64,000 bases of DNA from Candidatus Ruthenibacterium merdavium (GCA_019119935.1 DWWA01000023.1:1-64000); one strand, 5' to 3'; shown: positions 14,242 through 23,453, counted from the stretch's first letter. Program-made: numbers and translations. The notes: generated by a model not told the origin, from the sequence alone.

Positions 14242-14447
14242 TCTGTCCCCTTCACTTCGTAGCCCGCTTGTTTTACAGCTTCACAAAGTTGGTTCACAGT
14301 GACACCTTCTCCATAGGTGCAAGCTGCATTTGCTTGCTCCAGCGAAACCTCCGCTTGTACACCGGGCAGTGCCTCGAGTGCATCTTTAACATGCTTTACG
14401 CAATGGGCGCACATCATTCCTTCAATTGCAATCGTCGTGTGATTCAT
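14238..14447 (-). CDS. possible internally initiated CopZ copper chaperone
   Basis: In frame with copA, ATG at 14447 is preceded by AAGGAG at a suitable distance (9 bases). Starting there gives a 69-residue protein beginning [20 protein letters not shown], the size and motif (MxCxxC, C13 and C16) of a free CopZ chaperone, which would carry Cu(I) to CopA. Translation from this site would give both a fused and a free domain from one gene, as E. coli reaches by frameshifting in copA. Inference from the site and length. Confidence 0.5.
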   Translation of the reverse strand: MNHTTIAIEGMMCAHCVKHVKDALEALPGVQAEVSLEQANAACTYGEGVTVNQLCEAVKQAGYEVKGTE

Positions 14448-16775
14448 TGTTCTTTTCTCCTTTTCTTTTTTTGTTTGATGTAAAGAGTGAAAATAGCGCA
14501 GTCGAAGTGCGTTGGACACTACAAACACGCTGGAAAAGCTCATTGCCGCTGCACCAATCATCGGGCTGAGGCGCAAACCGAACGGAAGGAAAAATACACC
14601 TGCGGCAAGCGGAATGCCAAGCACATTATAGAAAAATGCCCAAAACAAATTTTGCTTGATATTTTTCAGCACTGCCTTAGATAGACGAATCGCTGTAACA
14701 ACATCGCGCAAGTCGCTTTTCATCAGCACAATATCGGCGCTTTCCAGCGCAATATCTGTGCCTGCTCCAATCGCGATGCCCACATCTGCGCGCGCCAATG
14801 CAGGTGCGTCATTAATGCCGTCGCCCACCATCGCTACATTGCACCCTTCTTGCTGCAAGCGCGCGACCTCCTGCTCTTTCTGCTGAGGCAGCACTTGTGC
14901 AATCACTTTCGGGATTCCCGTTTGAGATTGAATGGCGGTTGCTGTACTCCAGCGATCACCCGTCAAGAGCACAACATCAAGCCCCATCGCAAGCAGCTCT
15001 TTTACAGCTTCTACGCTCGTCGGCTTCACGCGGTCAGCAACCGCAATCACGCCCTGAACACCTTGTGCCGTAGCAAATAAAAGCGGCGTTTTCCCCTCTT
15101 CACCCAAATGTTTTAAGTGCGCTTGCACTTGCTCAGAAATGCTGATATTCTCATTTTGTATCATGCTTTCATTGCCGGCGTACCATGTTTGACCCGCACA
15201 AACCGCTTTGACACCCTTGCCGAACACAGCTGCAAAGTTTTGTGCCGGTTCATATGAAAGCGCTTTCTCATTTGCATGTCGAACGACCGCCTTTGCAAGC
15301 GGATGCTCACTGTAATGTTCAAGAGATGCTGCTGTTTTTAAAAGCTGCTGTTCGGATAATTGCCCGAAGGCAATGATATCGGTTACCTCCGGTTTTCCCT
15401 GCGTTACCGTTCCTGTTTTATCCAAAACAACGGTGTCAACATGGTGTGCCGTTTCCAGCGCCTCACCTGATTTGATTAAAATCCCGTTTTCAGCACCTTT
15501 TCCCGTGCCAACCATAATTGCAACGGGCGTTGCGAGGCCAAGAGCGCAAGGACAAGAGATAACCAAAACTGCAATCGCGCTTGACAGTGCAAACTCCAAC
15601 CCTTGTCCTGCAATCATCCACACAATGAAAGTAACAAGGGAAATCACCAGAACCACCGGCACAAACACACCGGAAACTCGGTCGGCAAATTGGGCAATCG
15701 GCGCTTTGCTGGCACTGGCTTCTTCCACCAAACGAATGATTTGCGAAAGCGTCGTATCCTGTCCCACTTTCGTTGCGCGCAAGCGGAACATTCCTTCTTG
15801 GTTCACGCTCGCCGCCATTACGGTACTGCCTGCCTGCTTTTCGACAGGAATACTTTCTCCCGTAATGGCCGCTTCGTCTACACTGCCTGCGCCTTCTTCC
15901 ACAACACCGTCTACGGGGATTTTCTCGCCTGGACGTACAATCACAAGATCGCCTTTGCACACTTCTTCAATGGGTACTGTCTGCTCCTTACCTGCGCGGA
16001 ACACACACGCCGTTTCCGGCGCAAGCTGAATCAGCTTTTCGATGGCCTGGCCGGTTTTGCTCTTTGCCTTCATCTCCAGATATTTGCCAAGCGTGATTAA
16101 GGTTAAAATCATTGCGGCAGACTCAAAGTATAAATCCATATGGTAATGTGCCACTAATTCCATATTACCTGCAGCAAGACCATTTCCGATACGCACCAAC
16201 GCAAATAAACCATACACAACAGCTGCACCGGAGCCAATGGCGATTAAGCTGTCCATATTCGGGCTTCCCTTGAATAGGGTAAAAAAGCCTTTTTGGTAAT
16301 AAGTGCGGTTCACATACATGACAGGCAGCGTCAATAAAAACAGCATCAGCGCATAGGTAACGGCATTTTCATGCCCCGACAGAAAGCCCGGCAGGGGCAA
16401 GCCCATCATACCGCCCATAGAAAGATACATGAGCGGAATCAAGCAAGCAAACGACACAATTAAGCGCGTTTCCCACTCTTTGTTTTTTTCTGCTTGATCT
16501 TGTTTTTTCTTCGTTTCTTGTGCACGAACAGAAGCGGCCGGCTCGTTTTGACTCTTAGCGACCGCACCACTGGGCGCCGCTTCATAGCCGCCATCGTGCA
16601 CTGCTTTCATAATGACTGAGGGCATAATGGGTTTTTCGCTTTCTACCACCATGCTGTTGGTTAACAGATTAACTGTCACATTCGTCACGCCCGGCACCTG
16701 CCGAACGGACTTTTCCACATGCGCACTGCACGCAGAACATGTCATCCCCATGACATCATATTTTTGCTTTTGCAT
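14238..16775 (-). CDS. copA: copper-exporting P1B ATPase CopA with C-terminal CopZ-like domain
   Basis: An 845-residue Cu(I)-exporting ATPase. The order is: N-terminal heavy-metal domain (GMTCSAC, C13 and C16), eight membrane helices, TGES actuator motif, CPC in the membrane (about 408-410), DKTGT phosphorylation site (about 452-456), [10 protein letters not shown] hinge, and then a second heavy-metal domain at the extreme C-terminus (GMMCAHC, from about residue 777). A C-terminal metal-binding domain is unusual for CopA; it looks like a fused copZ. ATG at 16775 fits the AGAGGTG site; GTG 16784 and ATG 16781 are alternatives. It is controlled by a consensus promoter overlapping a CsoR operator. 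Confidence 0.95.
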   Translation of the reverse strand: MQKQKYDVMGMTCSACSAHVEKSVRQVPGVTNVTVNLLTNSMVVESEKPIMPSVIMKAVHDGGYEAAPSGAVAKSQNEPAASVRAQETKKKQDQAEKNKEWETRLIVSFACLIPLMYLSMGGMMGLPLPGFLSGHENAVTYALMLFLLTLPVMYVNRTYYQKGFFTLFKGSPNMDSLIAIGSGAAVVYGLFALVRIGNGLAAGNMELVAHYHMDLYFESAAMILTLITLGKYLEMKAKSKTGQAIEKLIQLAPETACVFRAGKEQTVPIEEVCKGDLVIVRPGEKIPVDGVVEEGAGSVDEAAITGESIPVEKQAGSTVMAASVNQEGMFRLRATKVGQDTTLSQIIRLVEEASASKAPIAQFADRVSGVFVPVVLVISLVTFIVWMIAGQGLEFALSSAIAVLVISCPCALGLATPVAIMVGTGKGAENGILIKSGEALETAHHVDTVVLDKTGTVTQGKPEVTDIIAFGQLSEQQLLKTAASLEHYSEHPLAKAVVRHANEKALSYEPAQNFAAVFGKGVKAVCAGQTWYAGNESMIQNENISISEQVQAHLKHLGEEGKTPLLFATAQGVQGVIAVADRVKPTSVEAVKELLAMGLDVVLLTGDRWSTATAIQSQTGIPKVIAQVLPQQKEQEVARLQQEGCNVAMVGDGINDAPALARADVGIAIGAGTDIALESADIVLMKSDLRDVVTAIRLSKAVLKNIKQNLFWAFFYNVLGIPLAAGVFFLPFGLRLSPMIGAAAMSFSSVFVVSNALRLRYFHSLHQTKKEKEKRTMNHTTIAIEGMMCAHCVKHVKDALEALPGVQAEVSLEQANAACTYGEGVTVNQLCEAVKQAGYEVKGTE

Positions 16776-16789
16776 GATCATCACCTCTC

Positions 16790-16806
16790 ATACCCCGTGG
16801 GGGTAT
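16790..16806. promoter_or_regulatory. CsoR operator of the copper operon
   Basis: ATACCCC-GTG-GGGGTAT, perfect 7-base arms, the GC-rich dyad typical of CsoR sites. It begins just downstream of the -10 box of the copA promoter, covering the transcription start. Confidence 0.85.
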
Positions 16807-16810
16807 CTTT

Positions 16811-16839
16811 ATATTATCACCTCTTTTCATTGCTGTCAA
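16811..16839 (-). promoter_or_regulatory. copA promoter
   Basis: On the minus strand TTGACA (16839-16834) and TAATAT (16816-16811) are separated by 17 bases. The CsoR operator follows directly, so repression blocks initiation. Confidence 0.85.
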
Positions 16840-16874
16840 GCATCTGACTCAAAAAAATACTTTTTCAGTCGAAT

Positions 16875-16903
16875 TTGACACTACTAAATAAATCTGGTAC
16901 AAT
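16875..16903 (+). promoter_or_regulatory. promoter of the ZIP transporter gene
   Basis: TTGACA (16875-16880), 17 bases, TACAAT (16898-16903). The start codon is at 17064, leaving a leader of about 150 bases in which several short inverted repeats can be drawn but no riboswitch class is recognised. Confidence 0.75.
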
Positions 16904-17063
16904 TTTCTTATCTTAAACCACACCGATACAGTCTGTTTTAAGGGAACGTTTCGTATCCTTCGAAAGAGCGGATATTCTCAAAGGGACGCTTTTCAAACCG
17001 ATGGATTGTATTCGTAAATACTTTATATAAAAATTAACAGAAACAGATGAAGGAGGTTTTGTA

Positions 17064-17852
17064 ATGGGAAACTTGGCTCTTGCTTTTTTGCTCACTTTAA
17101 TTGCCGGATTGAGTACCGGAATTGGCGGTGCAATTGCCTTTTTCACCAAAAGCACCAACAAGCGTTTTCTTTCTTTAAGCTTGGGCTTTTCTGCGGGCGT
17201 TATGGTATATGTATCCATGACCGAGCTTTTGACAGAAGCCGGTGCTTCTTTAACCAAAGGGCTTGGTAAATCTGTCGGCGGCTGGGTTGGGATTGCCGCC
17301 TTTTTCGGCGGAATGCTGTTAATCGCGCTCATTGACCGCTGCGTTCCCGATGAGGAAAACCCGCACGAAGTAAAGCTTGTTTTAGAAGAACAGCACGAGC
17401 CGAAAAAACTGCTGCGCATCGGCGCAATGACAGCACTTGCCATCGGCATTCACAATTTCCCGGAAGGTTTGGCAACGTTTGTTTCGGCTTTACAAAGCCC
17501 GGAAGTCGCGATTCCCATTGTAGCCGCAATCGCCATTCATAATATTCCGGAAGGCATTGCTGTTTCCGTGCCTATTTTTCAGGCCACCGGCTCTCGGAAA
17601 AAGGCGTTTGCCTACTCTTTTATTTCCGGGCTTGCCGAACCCATTGGAGCGCTGATTGGCTGGCTGGTGCTGATGCCGTTTTTAAATGAAACGCTCTTTG
17701 GCATTGTGTTTGCCATGGTAGCAGGCATTATGGTATTCATCTCATTTGACGAGCTTTTGCCTGCCGCCCGTGAATACGGAGAACACCATTTGTCAATTTA
17801 CGGTTTAATTTCCGGCATGGTGATTATGGCCGTCAGCCTTCAGCTGTTTTAA
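17064..17852 (+). CDS. zupT: ZIP-family metal transporter (ZupT-like)
   Basis: A 262-residue, eight-helix importer of divalent metals (zinc, iron, manganese) in the cytoplasmic membrane. The two signature sequences HNFPEG and HNIPEG in helices IV and V form the metal path, and the charged loop DEENPHEVKLVLEEQHEPKK lies between helices III and IV, as in ZupT. AAGGAGG lies 7 bases before the ATG. It has its own strong promoter and a long untranslated leader, and ends in a bidirectional terminator. Confidence 0.93.
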   Translation: MGNLALAFLLTLIAGLSTGIGGAIAFFTKSTNKRFLSLSLGFSAGVMVYVSMTELLTEAGASLTKGLGKSVGGWVGIAAFFGGMLLIALIDRCVPDEENPHEVKLVLEEQHEPKKLLRIGAMTALAIGIHNFPEGLATFVSALQSPEVAIPIVAAIAIHNIPEGIAVSVPIFQATGSRKKAFAYSFISGLAEPIGALIGWLVLMPFLNETLFGIVFAMVAGIMVFISFDELLPAAREYGEHHLSIYGLISGMVIMAVSLQLF

Positions 17853-17858
17853 GCATTA

Positions 17859-17910
17859 TGACAAAAAAGGAAGCCGTTTTCTTTTCGGAAACCGGCTTCC
17901 TTTTTTGTCA
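17859..17910. terminator. bidirectional terminator
   Basis: TGACAAAAAAGGAAGCC and its complement form a long stem with A and T runs on both sides. It serves the ZIP gene (plus) and the FlxA-like gene (minus), which converge here. Confidence 0.85.
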
Positions 17911-17932
17911 TATTCTGAGCAAGAGGCAATCG

Positions 17933-18592
17933 TTATTCCCCTATTTTTGAAACAACCTTTTGCTCCGTAATTTGCATATGCTGACGACGATATGTGTCAT
18001 TGTCTTTCATCCTCAGCTCGGCTTTTACCTGCTCTAAGCGAGTTTTCAAGACTTGTTTTTCCCTTTCATCTTTTGCCGCGGCAATTTTCTGTTCCATCTG
18101 CGTTTTCGTTTGTTTCAGATTTTCAATTTCTCTGTCAACTTGGTCAGTATTCCCGGTCGTTTTCATGATAATCGGTTGTTCGCCCTGTTCGTCCGGCTTT
18201 CCGCTTACCTGCTTTTGCCGTTCTTGCGGTTTTTGGCCCGTTTCAACGACGGGGCGGCCTTTTTCATCTCGGGAAATTTTATACACACCCGCAGACCGGT
18301 TTTCCGACTGCGGTTCGTAAGTGTCGCCTTTTTGTTCCGACGCGGGAGAAGAAGTTTTGCTGCTCTGCTTTTTGCTGCGCTCAAGCTGCTGAATTTGCTT
18401 TTTAATTTCCTCTATTTGTTTTTCCAGCTTTTTTTGTTCTTTTTCGTCTTTGCGCTGAACGGCTTTTTGCTTTTCTTGTTGCAGCTGCTGAAGCTTTTTC
18501 TCCAGTGCCTGAATATCTGCGTTTGCACCTGCGCTTTTCTCCGGCATAAAGACGGCCGGTGTTTGATTGGAATTCACAGAAGAAAGTTTCAT
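17933..18592 (-). CDS. FlxA-like coiled-coil protein
   Basis: A 219-residue, highly charged protein made mostly of Gln/Lys/Glu coiled coil: IQALEKKLQQLQQEKQKAVQ and KKLEKQIEEIKKQIQQLERS in the first half, a Ser/Thr/Pro-rich middle, and a second coiled coil (IENLKQTKTQMEQKIAAAKD). The first repeat resembles FlxA-like proteins, whose role is unknown. ATG at 18592 is chosen for its AAGGAGG site; the frame extends upstream without one. It lies 80 bases downstream of the two-component genes and may be transcribed with them. No signal peptide. Confidence 0.7.
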   Translation of the reverse strand: MKLSSVNSNQTPAVFMPEKSAGANADIQALEKKLQQLQQEKQKAVQRKDEKEQKKLEKQIEEIKKQIQQLERSKKQSSKTSSPASEQKGDTYEPQSENRSAGVYKISRDEKGRPVVETGQKPQERQKQVSGKPDEQGEQPIIMKTTGNTDQVDREIENLKQTKTQMEQKIAAAKDEREKQVLKTRLEQVKAELRMKDNDTYRRQHMQITEQKVVSKIGE

Positions 18593-18671
18593 CGCTATCG
18601 CCTCCTTAATGGAAGCATACTGTTTTTTCAAACCATGTTCAATGGCTTTGCAATGAACTGTCGTGTGTATG

Positions 18672-19946
18672 TCATGAAATGTTCAAAAGCACACTTAAAG
18701 AAAACATTCCGTTCTGCTTTTGCGTTAAAATTGCACCGTGGTATTTTTCCGCCACAGATTGAATATTGGAAAGGCCCGTTCCCTTTTTCGGTGCGGAATG
18801 TTCAACGCAAGTATTCTGAAACTCCAGCAGGTAAAAATCCCCCTGCCGTTTTCCGCTGATGTTGATTTCGCTTTGTCCTTCCAGTGCACGGCAGGCATTC
18901 AGCGCATTGTCGAGGGCATTGGCAAAAATGACACACCAGTCCACATCTTCTATTGCGCAGGACTTCGGCAATATCACCGATACGCCGGTTTTGATTTGCT
19001 CAGCTGCGGCCAGCCCCAACTTTTCGCTCAGCAGAATATCCACCACCGGATTTCCCGTTCGATAAGGAAAAAACAGCGCAGTTGATGCCGCGTTCAGCTT
19101 TTGCAAATAAGCGCGGCTTTCTTCGAGCTGCCCTTTGCGCAGCATGCTGTCTAAAATCAATAAATGATTTTTAATATCATGCCGAAACGCTTTTGTTTGC
19201 TCATAGCGCGTTTGTGCCTCGGCAAGATAGATTTTTTGCGCCTTGGCTGCCTGCTCAAGCGAACGCAATGCCGCCTGCGCCTCAAAACCGGCACAAATTC
19301 TTTGATAGGCATAGAGCGTACAAAGCAGAGCCGCCAGCCCCAGCACTTGCAGAACAAACAGCCCGGCATGCTCCCCCTTTTGCACCAAAGAAAGCGTGAC
19401 GGGAATCTTACTGTATGACATGTGAAGGATGTACAATTCTGCCGTAAAGAAAAACAGTCCCGGAATCAGCAAAAGAGTGAGGTACGGCATTGGGGCGGTC
19501 TGTTTGAACGACACTAATTTTAACACAAGCGCATAACAGACAATGCAGATGAAAAAAGCCGCCAGCGTTGCGATGATCAAAAGCAGATACAGCGTTAAGG
19601 TTCCCATAAAATACGGAAATATCACGCTTTCTATGGAATAGGTCATGCCAAAGGAAAGCTGACAGATGTAGTCGGCAAGTGTTGCACAAAGCAAAGCCTC
19701 TGAGCGCGGCGCACGCAAAAACACACGGTTCATCCCATACAAAATAAACATCTGTATCGCAATGGCCAGTGTACTGACAAGCGCACTTTTCACTGACGCG
19801 GCACTCAATGCAAGCAGGCACAGCACATAGAAGAGCATGTGCCGCACCCGGTATGACTTACCCGAAAGACGGCTGATAAACGCCAGCTGAATCACACTTT
19901 GCACAAACAGACACACAACATGGAAAACGACAGTAAATGTATCCAT
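18672..19946 (-). CDS. AgrC/NatK-like GHKL sensor histidine kinase
   Basis: A 424-residue kinase. Six or seven N-terminal membrane helices (residues 1 to about 215) form the sensor, followed by a coiled linker and the phospho-acceptor motif FRHDIKNHLLILDSML (H256), an N-box in CVIFANALDNALNACRALEG and a glycine-rich GTGLSNI. This layout is that of AgrC-type peptide or antibiotic sensors that pair with LytTR regulators. It starts one base after the regulator stop. No agrD/agrB-like peptide gene is seen nearby, so the signal is unknown. Confidence 0.9.
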   Translation of the reverse strand: MDTFTVVFHVVCLFVQSVIQLAFISRLSGKSYRVRHMLFYVLCLLALSAASVKSALVSTLAIAIQMFILYGMNRVFLRAPRSEALLCATLADYICQLSFGMTYSIESVIFPYFMGTLTLYLLLIIATLAAFFICIVCYALVLKLVSFKQTAPMPYLTLLLIPGLFFFTAELYILHMSYSKIPVTLSLVQKGEHAGLFVLQVLGLAALLCTLYAYQRICAGFEAQAALRSLEQAAKAQKIYLAEAQTRYEQTKAFRHDIKNHLLILDSMLRKGQLEESRAYLQKLNAASTALFFPYRTGNPVVDILLSEKLGLAAAEQIKTGVSVILPKSCAIEDVDWCVIFANALDNALNACRALEGQSEINISGKRQGDFYLLEFQNTCVEHSAPKKGTGLSNIQSVAEKYHGAILTQKQNGMFSLSVLLNIS

Positions 19947-19947
19947 A

Positions 19948-20661
19948 TCAACCTCCTGTTTCCTTCATGTGGCGCAAAAGTGCTTCGGTTAATTGATGTT
20001 CGCGCAAACGGGAAACGGGAATTTTACTGCCGTCCGACAGCGAGGCTTGTCCGGAACGGCATCCGCACACCTTGTCCAAATTCACAAGATAGCTCCTATG
20101 GCATTTGAAAAATCGTCCATCCAAGCGGCGCTCAAATTTTTCCAGTTTGTCGTAATAGTCCGTTACCGCTCCGTTTTCTTGATGGATGTAAATTTTTCTG
20201 CCCTGCACTTCGCAGTACACAATTTGCGAGAATAAAATCACCTCGCAGGACACACCTTTTTGAATGACGACAGACCGCTCGGCCCTCCGTGTGCACGCCG
20301 CGACGGCGCGGCTCATCATTCGCTGAAAACGTTCACGGTTCAGCGGCTTCAATAAGTAGTCATAGGCTGTCACTTCAAACGCATCAAACACATATTCTTT
20401 TGAAACCGTCACAAAAATCAACGCCGTATCACGGCTGCGCTGTCGGAGCATTTTCGCCGTTTCCATGCCGTTGGGATGTTCCATTTGAATATCCAGAAAA
20501 ACAATATCAAAATTTTCCGTGCTTTCAAGCAGTGCCTGACCGCCGGAAAAACAGCTGATATCATAATCGGTTTCCCCGCTCTTTTTCATCCACGTGTGAA
20601 TTTCTGCACAGAGCGCTTCTACCATCGTCGGTTCATCATCACAAACCGCAAATTTTATCAT
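19948..20661 (-). CDS. LytTR-family response regulator
   Basis: A 237-residue regulator: receiver domain (D8, D9 acidic pocket, phospho-acceptor D57 in FDIVFLDIQME, LLKPL switch lysine) and a C-terminal LytTR DNA-binding domain (CEVQGRKIYIHQENG ... FFKCHRSYLVNLDKV). It belongs with the adjacent AgrC-like kinase. ATG at 20661 has GGTGA upstream. LytTR proteins usually bind paired direct repeats upstream of bacteriocin, transporter or toxin genes; I could not identify the target here. Confidence 0.92.
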   Translation of the reverse strand: MIKFAVCDDEPTMVEALCAEIHTWMKKSGETDYDISCFSGGQALLESTENFDIVFLDIQMEHPNGMETAKMLRQRSRDTALIFVTVSKEYVFDAFEVTAYDYLLKPLNRERFQRMMSRAVAACTRRAERSVVIQKGVSCEVILFSQIVYCEVQGRKIYIHQENGAVTDYYDKLEKFERRLDGRFFKCHRSYLVNLDKVCGCRSGQASLSDGSKIPVSRLREHQLTEALLRHMKETGG

Positions 20662-20686
20662 TATCAATCACCACACTTACGCTAAC

Positions 20687-20715
20687 AGCATATCAAATCT
20701 TGCGCCAAACGGCAA
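20687..20715 (-). promoter_or_regulatory. promoter candidate for the LytTR/kinase operon
   Basis: TTGCCG (20715-20710) and TATGCT (20692-20687) are 17 bases apart on the minus strand, 26 bases before the start codon. Confidence 0.35.
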
Positions 20716-20753
20716 TGTATTAAGCATGAAATGTATCAAATACAGCATAAAAA

Positions 20754-20794
20754 GAGCCGACAATCCGCACCAATGGGCGGCCGATTGTCGGCTC
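20754..20794 (-). terminator. terminator after clpC-like gene
   Basis: GAGCCGACAATC and GATTGTCGGCTC are perfect 12-base arms with a nested CCGC/GCGG hairpin; T runs follow on both strands. It should end the clpC-like transcript. Confidence 0.8.
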
Positions 20795-20842
20795 CGGCTT
20801 TTTTATCCGATTTTTTTATTCCATTGTTTTGCAAATGGCATA

Positions 20843-23158
20843 TTAACCGCTGCAAAGCATTTCCTGTTCTGCGGTTTCCGGGGTTACTTTCAGCTCTTTT
20901 TCGCAGACAGACAACACATAATTTTTTTCCTCGGGGTTTTCCAGCAATTGCTGTGCAAGCTGTTTTGTCACAATGCGTTCCACCGCATGCTTTAAGCTGC
21001 GCACACCGGCCTTTTCATCGTACATTTGGCACAGAGCCTGCACCGCTTGCTCGGGGTGCGAAAGCACAATTCCCTTTTTCAAGGCACGCTCCTCCAGCTC
21101 CGACAGCATACGGTCTGCAAGTTCGTGTAAAACCGGCTCCTCTAAGGGGCAGAACACCAAAATTTCATCCATTCTTCCGAGCAATTCAGGGCTGAAATGC
21201 GCTTTTACTGCACCGATTGCTTTTTCTTTTGCCGCATCAAAAGCACCTGCGCTGTCACCAAACCCAAGACACACCGCTCCTTGCGACAAGTACTGCGCAC
21301 CTAAATTTGAGGTGAGCAAAACCAAAGTATTGCTGAAATCCACTTTGCATCCCAAGGCATCCGTCAGGCAGGCACCGTCTAAAATTTGCAAAAGCAAATG
21401 TGTTACATCCGTATGCGCTTTTTCAATTTCATCAAACAGCAGCACGCTGTGCGGCCGTTTTTTCACTGCTTCTGTCAGCTGTCCGCCTTCCCCATGGCCT
21501 ACATAGCCCGGAGGCGCTCCAAGCAAGCGAGATGCTGTATGAGACTGCATATACTCACTCATATCAAAACGGATCAGCGCTTTTTCTGTGCCGAAATATT
21601 CAAGGGCAATCGCTTTTGCAAGCGCTGTTTTTCCCACGCCCGTCGGCCCTAAAAATAAAAAGGCTCCTAATGGATGAGTCCGCGTTGTAAGGCCCAGCCT
21701 GGCGCGCTGAAGCACCGCAGAAACAGCGTGCACCGGCTCACTTTGTCCTAAAATGCTTTCTTGCAGAATTTGCTCAATTTCCCGCATACGGCACAGCTCT
21801 TTATCCCCTAAGCGCTCCAAAGGAATTCCGCTTTGCCGAGAAGCTACCATTGCAATGGTTTCGCGGTCTACTACGGGACGTTCTTTTTTACCCGCCGCCT
21901 GCTCCATGCGAACCGCACTGCACGCTTCGTCCAAAAGTTCAAACGCTTTATCGGGAAGGCGCCGATGAGGCAGACACTGGATTGATAATTCTACCGCAGC
22001 TTCGATTGCCTTCGGGGCAATCACAACCTCATGGTAAGAAGCGTATCGTTCCGCCGCACCCTGCAAAATAGACACAGCCGCCTCGGCAGTCGGCTCTTCG
22101 ACTTCCAGTTGGGCAAAGCGGCGCGCCAACGCGCTGTCACGCTCGATGCTTTTGTGATATTCCGCTCTTGTCGTTGCCCCAATCAGGTGAAGCTCGCCGC
22201 GCGCCAGCATGGGCTTTAAAATATTAGCCGCATCAATACCGCCTTCTGCTGCGCCGGCGCCGACAATGGAATGAATCTCGTCCAAAAATAAAATCGTATT
22301 GCCTTCCCGGCGCACTTCCTCAAGAATTCCTCGCAGACGCTCTTCAAAATCGCCGCGGTACTTTGTTCCCGCCACCAAACCTGCCACATCAATGGAAAGA
22401 ATTCGTTTGCGCAAAAGCGGCTCAGGTGCTTTTCCCTGCGCAATTTTCCTTGCTAAACCCTCGACAACCGCGGTTTTTCCCACGCCCGCTTCTCCGATTA
22501 AACACGCATTATTCTTCCTTCGGCAAAGCAGAATTTGTTCCAAACGATGAATTTCATTTTCTCGGTTTAAAACGGGGTCTAAGCGCCCTTCTTTCGCAAG
22601 CTGAGTCAAATCTTCTCCAAAGCGATCAGCCGTTCGGGTTAATGACATCGGCTTTGCGCAAGAGGGCCGCGAAGCCTGCGGATGTTCCGCACGATGCATG
22701 CGCCCCATTCGTCGTTCACATTCTAAAATAACGCCCGCGGGCTCCATACCAAGCTGAAGCATCAGCTTTTTGGCGCCGCAGTTCAGCGACAGCATGGTTA
22801 AAAGCATATCCATCGGGGAAACGCGTCCCGGAATCCAAAAGCACAAAAAACGCGTGTGTTTTTTTCCCGCTTCTCTTCTTGCTCGCTCTAAACAGACAGT
22901 TAAGTTATCAGAAAGTTCCTGTACCCGTCGTTTCTTTCCGGAAATCACCACAGCATTTTCAGCCAGTGTGCGCCCCAGCGTATATCCAAACACGCGCTTT
23001 TGCACTAAAACTTCCCCTGCCTGCGTATGGTCCATTCTTGCCAAGGCCAGCAGCATATGCTCCGTTCTGATGCAGCGGCTGCCCAGCCGCGCCGCCTCAT
23101 ATCCGGCCCGTTTGAAAGCCTGTACCATTTGGCGGCTGCATCCCTGATAACGATTCAT
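20843..23158 (-). CDS. ClpC/ClpA-type AAA+ unfoldase without UVR motif
   Basis: A 771-residue Hsp100 ATPase that would unfold proteins for ClpP. It has an N-terminal repeat domain (residues about 1-145), a first AAA+ module (GEAGVGKT about 222-229, ILFLDEIHSIVGAG) and a second (GPTGVGKT about 504-511, VLLFDEIEKAH). The middle region between the modules is short and shows no UVR motif of the kind used by McsA/McsB in ClpC. ATG at 23158 has AAAGGATG upstream; the frame runs 17 codons further. It stands alone, without ctsR, mcsA or mcsB. Confidence 0.9.
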   Translation of the reverse strand: MNRYQGCSRQMVQAFKRAGYEAARLGSRCIRTEHMLLALARMDHTQAGEVLVQKRVFGYTLGRTLAENAVVISGKKRRVQELSDNLTVCLERARREAGKKHTRFLCFWIPGRVSPMDMLLTMLSLNCGAKKLMLQLGMEPAGVILECERRMGRMHRAEHPQASRPSCAKPMSLTRTADRFGEDLTQLAKEGRLDPVLNRENEIHRLEQILLCRRKNNACLIGEAGVGKTAVVEGLARKIAQGKAPEPLLRKRILSIDVAGLVAGTKYRGDFEERLRGILEEVRREGNTILFLDEIHSIVGAGAAEGGIDAANILKPMLARGELHLIGATTRAEYHKSIERDSALARRFAQLEVEEPTAEAAVSILQGAAERYASYHEVVIAPKAIEAAVELSIQCLPHRRLPDKAFELLDEACSAVRMEQAAGKKERPVVDRETIAMVASRQSGIPLERLGDKELCRMREIEQILQESILGQSEPVHAVSAVLQRARLGLTTRTHPLGAFLFLGPTGVGKTALAKAIALEYFGTEKALIRFDMSEYMQSHTASRLLGAPPGYVGHGEGGQLTEAVKKRPHSVLLFDEIEKAHTDVTHLLLQILDGACLTDALGCKVDFSNTLVLLTSNLGAQYLSQGAVCLGFGDSAGAFDAAKEKAIGAVKAHFSPELLGRMDEILVFCPLEEPVLHELADRMLSELEERALKKGIVLSHPEQAVQALCQMYDEKAGVRSLKHAVERIVTKQLAQQLLENPEEKNYVLSVCEKELKVTPETAEQEMLCSG

Positions 23159-23259
23159 CTCATCACATCCTTTAATCACAACAAAAAACGATTCCTTTGC
23201 AGTATTCACCGCATAACGGACGCTTAATCATTTTATGCTGCTTTTCGATAAAGAATGTT

Positions 23260-23355
23260 TTATTTTGGGACATCCCTTTTGCCGAAAGCCATTTTATGCA
23301 CCTCTTTGCCCATATTCCCACCTTTGGGGCCATATTCGGCAAAGTTTTTACCCAA
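23260..23355 (-). CDS. possible 31-residue small protein upstream of clpC-like gene
   Basis: From TTG at 23355 a frame encodes a Gly/Lys-rich peptide, MGKNFAEYGPKGGNMGKEVH, ending KRDVPK. The codon choice looks coding, and the frame lies within a 66-base inverted-repeat region (23278-23343). There is no good ribosome binding site, and an ATG 14 codons in is an alternative start. It could be a small protein or a chance frame in a leader. Confidence 0.25.
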   Translation of the reverse strand: MGKNFAEYGPKGGNMGKEVHKMAFGKRDVPK

Positions 23356-23361
23356 TAAAGA

Positions 23362-23400
23362 AAGGGCTTTCTGAAAACCCAAAACTTTCAGAAAACCCTT
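23362..23400 (-). terminator. terminator after mutT
   Basis: AAGGG-TTTCTGAAA and TTTCAGAAA-CCCTT arms make a long stem; on the minus strand TTTCTTTATT follows. It closes the pcrA-tmk-mltG-U32-mutT unit. Confidence 0.75.
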
Positions 23401-23453
23401 AAAAGCAAATTAACATGCAGCCATTGCAAAATGATTGAACATGGCATACCGTT

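Noticed and set aside
14445..14460. Programmed frameshift in copA, as in E. coli
   Set aside because: No slippery A/T-rich heptamer with a following structure after the first metal domain; an internal start at the C-terminal domain explains the arrangement better.
15373..16100. Plus-strand frames opposite copA
   Set aside because: Ser/Thr/Pro-rich translations typical of antisense reading of a membrane protein; copA is unambiguous.
16913..17449. 178-codon minus-strand frame
   Set aside because: Overlaps the promoter, leader and first half of the ZIP gene; no start signals and antisense composition.
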